A program made the position numbers and the translations under genes. Below are positions 58,600-64,000 of a stretch of DNA of 64,000 nt, piece by piece. Each line of letters opens with the position of its first letter. The stretch's first letter is position 1. Below the pieces are notes generated by a model. It was not told the origin of the DNA, did no database searches, and saw only the letters and a list, made by a program, of their open reading frames with translations. Origin of the DNA: Chelonoidis abingdonii (Eukaryota > Chordata > Testudines > Testudinidae); NCBI RefSeq assembly GCF_003597395.2, contig NC_133770.1, forward strand, positions 15,049,432-15,113,431, written 5' to 3'.

Positions 58600-59680
58600 T
58601 CTAGCTTTGGGCTCCAGACTACAGCAGTGAATCTCCTGGCAGGTGATGTTAGGGTTTCCAGTTCCGTGACCGTCAAAAGGATCTTGTCCATTCTTCTTCA
58701 TGGAACGTGATTTGTAGCCTGCAACGCACGATGGTATCAGCCCTCAACATCGTTCACAGTCCACAGTGAGTGGAGCTGTCATTGATTCATCGAAGACGAG
58801 TCTTAAAGCTGTTTTGCTTCATAATATGGATTTTGCATCACTCAAGTGCGTCATGCAATCCATATGAAGGAACCTATTGACAACATGAAACACTTTTGAG
58901 GTGCATAAACTATGCCAACCAGTGGCACTTTGTGGCGATTTGAGTTGTTGCTCTCTTGCTTGGTCTGCAGACTGGATACACAAAAGTATGCTGTTTTCTC
59001 TGCGAATGGAATAGTCGTGCAAGAGATTCCCACTACTCAAGAAAGATTGGCCACTCCGACCGTCACTGGAGCCTGGGAGAAAAGTGTTCAGCATCCACAC
59101 TTGTGATCAAGGAAGATTTGTTACCACCCTTACACATCAAGCTGGTCTGGTGAAGAACTTTATCAAGCATTGACAAAAGACCAGCGCTTTCAAGTAACTC
59201 CATGGAAAATTTCCAGTTAGTGAAGCTAAATAAGGAAGGTGTCTTGTTGGTCCTCAGATTGTTGAACTTCTTCAAGATGAGTTTGACCTGCACTGTGCAG
59301 GAAAAGACGGCATGGAAGCCTTCCAGTTAGTGGCAATAAAATTTTCTCGGAACAGCAAGGCAGACAACTACAGGTTGTTGGTGGAAAACTCCTCAAGCAT
59401 ACAAAGCCTTGGTTCAACATGTCACTAAAGATAATTTTTTGCACTCTTCATCTAATTTTTTCCGCCGAACTGGCGAAGCAGTGAGTGACAGCACGGCGAG
59501 CGATTTCGCCAGGACATAGCATTCATTGTGATCAGAAATGGAGCCATCATTGCTTGCAAACTATTGCTGGACAGTGGACAAGAGATGCTCCGTTTAATGA
59601 ATACAAAGACAAGCCAGAGCGCCGAGTAGAACTGAATAGGACTAACTATTACATAATAGTTTTTGCCTTTGTTTCATAAT
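58600..59680 (+). pseudogene. Degenerate transposon-associated ORF, family not named
   Basis: The + strand frames give GYTKVCCFLCEWNSRARDSH, then a Trp-Ser-Leu-Gly-Glu-Lys-Cys stretch, LLPPLHIKL at 59117-59143 and, after shifts, pieces such as HSSSNFF and LLANYCWT near 59440-59580. I know this Cys/His-rich pattern as a protein family scattered through animal genomes in a mobile-element-like way, but cannot name its class. Multiple stops and frameshifts show it is dead. No ends found. Confidence 0.5.
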
Positions 59681-59909
59681 AATTTATTTATATAACCCTT
59701 TTGTGCATTTTAAAGTGTTACATAAACAGGACAGGTGAACTTATCATGTAAAGCAACCATAAACACATGAAAAGAACCTAGGTTTACAATTTTGATTAAA
59801 ACCTCTATCTAACAATATACATAGACATAAAATGAAAAACTTAAATATCTTAGAAACAGTAGCAATCAGTTGTTTTAATTGTCATAATTGAATTCAGCCA
59901 TCAAAATAC

Positions 59910-60760
59910 ATTGTAGCGACGGCGGTGTGTCCCCTCCTCCAAGGGAGGTTGAGCCCCGTCAATTCCCCCAGGGCGGAACTTCCGGGCAGAAGCCCCGCCC
60001 TCAAATGGTCGGCGCGACCCAAAGTATAAACGCGGAGCTTTCAGTTGACTCAGCTGCTGGCCGAGAACGTGCCAGCCGACCCTCGTGCTGGAGGCTGCTG
60101 AGCTCAGAGACAGGTTAGGACTGCGAGCCAACCGCAGCACTATGACGCCGAGCTGGCCAGAGCTACCCGCGCAGCTACGCATTGGGCCACACAGAACTAA
60201 CCCGCCGATCACATACGACGTGGAACTACCAGAGCTGCCCAGCCCTTACTATGGCCTGGAGGAACCCTCGGACCAGACCTGGCCAGCTGCCCGGAGACAG
60301 CTCCCGGATCTACCCCTAGCCCGGACTGGAAGAGCCCATGGGTGGACGACCTGCGGACCAGGTAGGAAGTAAAGGGGGATTGAAGTAGCCCGGGCGGCTG
60401 ACTATAGTCAGGCCGCAGAAGCCCGAGCCTATGCTGGTGTGTCGGCGGATCCCATGAATCACCCATCAGTGTGTTTCGGTCCAGATCCCACTGACCGCCT
60501 AGCGGCGACAGCCACTCTAGGGCCCGGCTGATGCAGAGAATGTGGTGGGCTCGTTCCCCCTGCCACCTGTAACCGGGTGGCAGAAACCCCCTTTCACCAC
60601 CCATGCTCTGCTATTCTCTGCCTGCCCAAAAGGGCCAGAGCTTATTGAACTGTTTGTTTGGTGCCCCACCCGAACCGAGGGCTGGGCCCCAGTGACTCTG
60701 CTATTGCTCTGCCTGCCAAAAGGCCAGAGCTTATTGAACTGTTGTGCTGGAGCAAAGGCG
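59910..60760 (+). repeat. CpG-rich LTR-like or promoter-like segment
   Basis: The CpG-rich island in a CpG-poor region starts with GACGGCGGTGTGTCCCC. It has a TATA-like AAAGTATAAACGCGGAGC at 60020-60037. A tandem duplication of about 48 bases, TCTGCTATT...CTGCCTGCC..AAAGG.CCAGAGCTTATTG, lies at 60605 and 60698. Layout and composition suggest a relatively young retroelement LTR and leader; a host promoter cannot be excluded. Confidence 0.4.
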
Positions 60761-60904
60761 GAGTGGGTGCGAGTGGGTGGGCTGGGTGCTCCACTTTCCC
60801 ACTGTTGGTGAGATGTGTGTGTGGGAGGGACCTTTCCCCAATTCCCCCACCACCACCACCAGTGGTGCGGCTAGGGCCCAGGCAAGGGAAGTGGAGCAGG
60901 CTGG

Positions 60905-63475
60905 GCTGTTTCTCTGCTTCCGCTGCTGTGAGTGGGGGAGGGGAACCTTTTCTAACCCCTTTCCCTCCCTCCACCAACACGGCTGGGGTAGAGGCAGGGA
61001 CAAGGGAAGCAGAACGGCTTGGGGCTGCGTCGCTCTGCTTCCCGCTGCAGTGAGTGAGTGCGGGGTGATCCTTTCCCAGCTTCCCCACAGACTGCATCAC
61101 CAGCAGCGGAAGTGGAGGCCACGGCTGGGGCTGGTGAGTGGAGCAGGCTGCGGGCCACATTGCTCCACTTCCTGCACTTGCTGCGGTGAGTTGCCCCTGC
61201 CCCGGCCCCTGGCCCTGGCGCCTTCCCGGGCTCCATGCACCCCGCAGCTTCACAATCCTTCCTGGCCACCCGCTCGTGATTCCTGCCCCTGGGCTCCTGA
61301 GCTGCGCTACACTGACCTCGCCCGCCTCTCACCACGGCTGTAGGTAAAATCCAAGGGCCCACTGCTAGGCACCATGGGAACTCCCCCTCCGCTGGTTTAA
61401 AGGGACAGGCTTGCCCCCTGCGCCCAACTGACGCCACGAACAAGGAGGCGATTTCCAGAACACAAAGGTCTCAGCAGCAACGTCATCTCCCATGGTTGTA
61501 AAAAATTAAAAGGCTCCACTTTGGGGGAAATGTGCTCAGTGAGGGAGAAAGCTGCTCCCCCTGCTCCCTCCAGCTGCTACTGATAGTGAGACTGTACATT
61601 ACATACAAAACATGAAAAGGTGGGAGTAGCCATACCAACATCTAATTAATTGATGAGTTAAATCAACAGGCAAAAACTTTTTAGTGATAATCAAGATGGC
61701 CTGTTTCAGACAGTTGACAAGAGGTGTGAGGGTACTTAACATGGGGAAATAGATCAATGACTCAGCCATTCCTGTCTCTATTCAAGCCTAAATTAATGAT
61801 ATCTAGTTTGCATATTAATTCAAGTTCAGCAGTTTCTCTTTGGGGTCTGTTTTGAAGCTTTTCTGTTGCCAATTGTCACCTTAACTCTTGTTACTGAGTG
61901 ACCAGAGAGGGTGAAGGGTTCTCCTAATGGTTTTTGAATGTTATGATTCTGCTGTCAGATTTGTGTCCATTTATCTTTTGCGTAGAGACTGTCTGGTTTG
62001 CGCAATGTACATGGAGAGGGGCATTGCTGGCACATGATGCATCTATCACATTGGTAGATGTGCAGGTGAACGACCCCTCATGGCGTTGCTGATGTAATTA
62101 GGTCCTATGATGATGTCACTGAATAGATATGAGGCTTTGTTGCAAGGATGGGTTCCTGGGTTAGTGTTTTGTGTGGTAGTGGTGCTGGGGACTATGCTTC
62201 AGTGGGGGGCGTGTGTAAGCGAGAACTGGTCTGTCACCCAGATCTGTGAGAGTGAGGGATCATCTTTCTGAAAAAACAGATTGACATAACCAGAAGAGTA
62301 CCCAGAAGTCACCTACTACAGGACAGGCCCAACAAAGAATAACAGAACGCCACTGCAGTCACCTTCAGCCTCCAACTAAAACTCTCCAGCGAATCAAAAG
62401 ATCTACAACCTATCTGAAAGATGATCCCTCACTCTCTCAGATCTTGGATCAGACCAGTCCTGCATAAGAAGAATTTTAGGTCATTTTAGTGGCTTTATGT
62501 TACTTCCCTTCCTAGCCCCTTGTGAAGGGTATGACCAGAGAGAAAGAGCATGGCTTTAGTATTTCTGCACTTTTCAGTTTTCCCCAGCTGCCCACATTAG
62601 CCTTCAAAGGTCAGGCAGCCAGGCACAACTGATAGCAGTCTTAGGCTGCTCTAAGTTCCGCCATGGCTGAAGTGGTCCCAAGACTGGATAGCTGCAACTA
62701 GTGTCGAACTCACCTTTCTCCCCCTCAGCTTTGTGGTACGTACTAAGCACAGCTTAGCCAGACCAGAGAATCTGGCCCATTAGGTTTTCAGAGGTTCCAA
62801 GACTAATTATTTTGTAAGAAAATTAATAGCATCTAATTCACCAACAGCTTTATCTGTTGTATTGAGAAAGTCTTGAAGGGTCAGAAGAGAGACTGGGACC
62901 CCAATACCAGAAATTGATGAATAGCAGTTGATGTCCCAGTCAGGACAATCATGAATATCAGGTGGAAGAGACCTTAGAGGTCATTTAGTCCAACCCCCTG
63001 CTCAAAGCAGGACCAATCCCAGACACATTTTTGCCCAAAGGCCCCCTCAAGATCAAAGTTATTTACTTTTAACTACAGACATATAGTATTTTCCATACTT
63101 AGAATGGGAAATACCACAAATACTGTGATAGTCAGCTACGGTGCATTTTTAAATGCATCACCTGTATCAAAGCTGAATAGTTAGGAGGCACAGTTCCCTT
63201 CCCTATGATATTGTGGCCTACTAAGCTCATGTGCTTCTCCTCTTTTTTTCTGAATGCCAGTTTTGATGGTGGCTTAGATTAATCCAGAGACAGGAGCCTC
63301 TCTCTGGCCTCTCCATGTAATGCCAGATGAATCTTCTTTTATGACCTGTTTATATAAGACATCTTACTGTTGTTCCTTTCTACCAATTCCCACCTGTAAC
63401 TAACTTTAGCTTATTAGTGTGTCTTCTTCCAGGGCTGCCTTACCATGAGGCGATCTGAGGCAGCCCCTCAGGTGC
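60905..63475. repeat. Duplicated block, copy B
   Basis: Second copy of 52080-55112: right part of the hAT (right tip near 61582, then ATAGTGAG), Penelope-like GIY-YIG region (61583-62470), CR1 tail (62940-63055) and flank. The left tip of the hAT and the Penelope 3' tail are missing. There are many single-base deletions relative to copy A, so the GIY-YIG frame is broken. It lacks the equivalent of 54342-54685. Confidence 0.85.
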
Positions 63476-64000
63476 TGTAATAAGCTCCGTCCCAAATCTG
63501 GACCTTAGTGTCCAAAATCTGGTACTTAGCATGAAACTTGGATCTTATCTCGCTGCCACCATCCAAATTTTCAGGGTTTGGCCCTCTCGGTCTCCCCAAC
63601 CTTCCCTGGAGAGACCCCAAGACCCAGAAGCTCTGAGTCTTACCGGCAAGGGAAATACTCCACTTCCCTTCCCCCTCCCCTCCCACCCAGACTTTCGTCT
63701 CTGGCTAACTTGAGAGTATTGATGCATCTTCTTTACATCACAAATACCAAGAAGCCTGTCCCTCTTCTCATCAAGCTGACAACCTCAAGCACAAGGAAAC
63801 AGAGATGATTTTATTTATCTCTTTCCCCCCCTTCTCCCCCTCCCGTCTTCCCTGAGAGAGACAGTACTCCTGGCACAGAGATTCTATCCCTTGCCTTAAC
63901 AGGAAAAGAAAATCCAACAAGTTTTAAAAGAAGCTTTATATTAAAAAGAGAGAAAAAAAAAACACATACATGGTCTGCATCAAGAATGACATAACACAGG
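63476..64000. repeat. Probable interspersed repeat, family unknown
   Basis: Phrases such as CCGTCCCAAATCTGGACCTT followed by CT-rich sequence, and AGCTTTATATTAAAAAGAGA near the end, look like a common reptilian LTR-type repeat, but no ends are inside the window. Confidence 0.35.

Noticed and set aside
60642..61443. Long overlapping ORFs of up to 203 codons
   Set aside because: They are open on both strands in several frames in very GC-rich transposon sequence, have no domain pattern, and are disrupted in the homologous copy.
1..64000. CRISPR arrays, bacterial operons, tRNA or rRNA genes
   Set aside because: Intron structure, LINEs and SINEs show vertebrate DNA; no regularly spaced repeats or RNA-gene signatures were seen.

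Overview
This is a eukaryotic, amniote genomic window, most likely from a turtle or another slowly evolving sauropsid. CR1 LINEs dominate, alongside Penelope-like, hAT, DIRS-like and LTR elements and old MIR-type SINEs, and genes are sparse with long introns. The species cannot be fixed from the sequence. There are no bacterial-type operons, CRISPR arrays or recognisable tRNA or rRNA genes.

The only host gene I can support is on the + strand from 3318 to 44256: the 3' part of a voltage-gated sodium channel alpha subunit of the SCN5A/SCN10A/SCN11A group, closest to SCN10A (Nav1.8). Ten exons run from the end of the domain II-III linker through domains III and IV to the cytoplasmic C-terminus. 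The first nine plus the last exon up to its stop total 2091 coding bases (697 codons), with every junction in frame. Earlier exons (domains I and II) must lie left of base 1. The selectivity-filter Lys (domain III) and Ala (domain IV), both S4 arginine ladders and the drug-binding Phe/Tyr of domain IV S6 are present. Three things are odd. The inactivation particle reads LFL instead of IFM. The intron before the exon carrying it has AT-AC ends and also offers a same-length, in-frame GT-AG alternative. An in-frame TGA at 43849-43851 truncates the C-terminal domain, yet the 134 codons after it stay open and keep the IQ and PPSY motifs.

Layout: 1-3317 intron with a GC-rich repeat; 3318-5531 three exons of domain III; 5532-13237 intron filled with CR1, another LINE, hAT and DIRS-like debris; 13238-15430 three exons (domain III S4 to pore); 15431-22647 intron with DIRS-like and CR1 copies; 22648-25431 two exons around the AT-AC intron; 25432-31417 intron with a MITE, hAT elements and a 0.4-kb-armed palindrome; 31418-31688 exon (domain IV S1-S3); 31689-43123 11.4-kb intron with a DIRS-like element and a scrambled LINE; 43124-44256 last exon.

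From 44257 to 64000 the window is intergenic and repeat-rich: CR1, a 3.1-kb LTR-bounded element, a Penelope-like element with an internal inversion and a nested hAT, and a second diverged copy of that block about 8.5 kb further on. A 25-base assembly gap lies between the copies. Calls of repeat family are from pattern recognition, not a database search.
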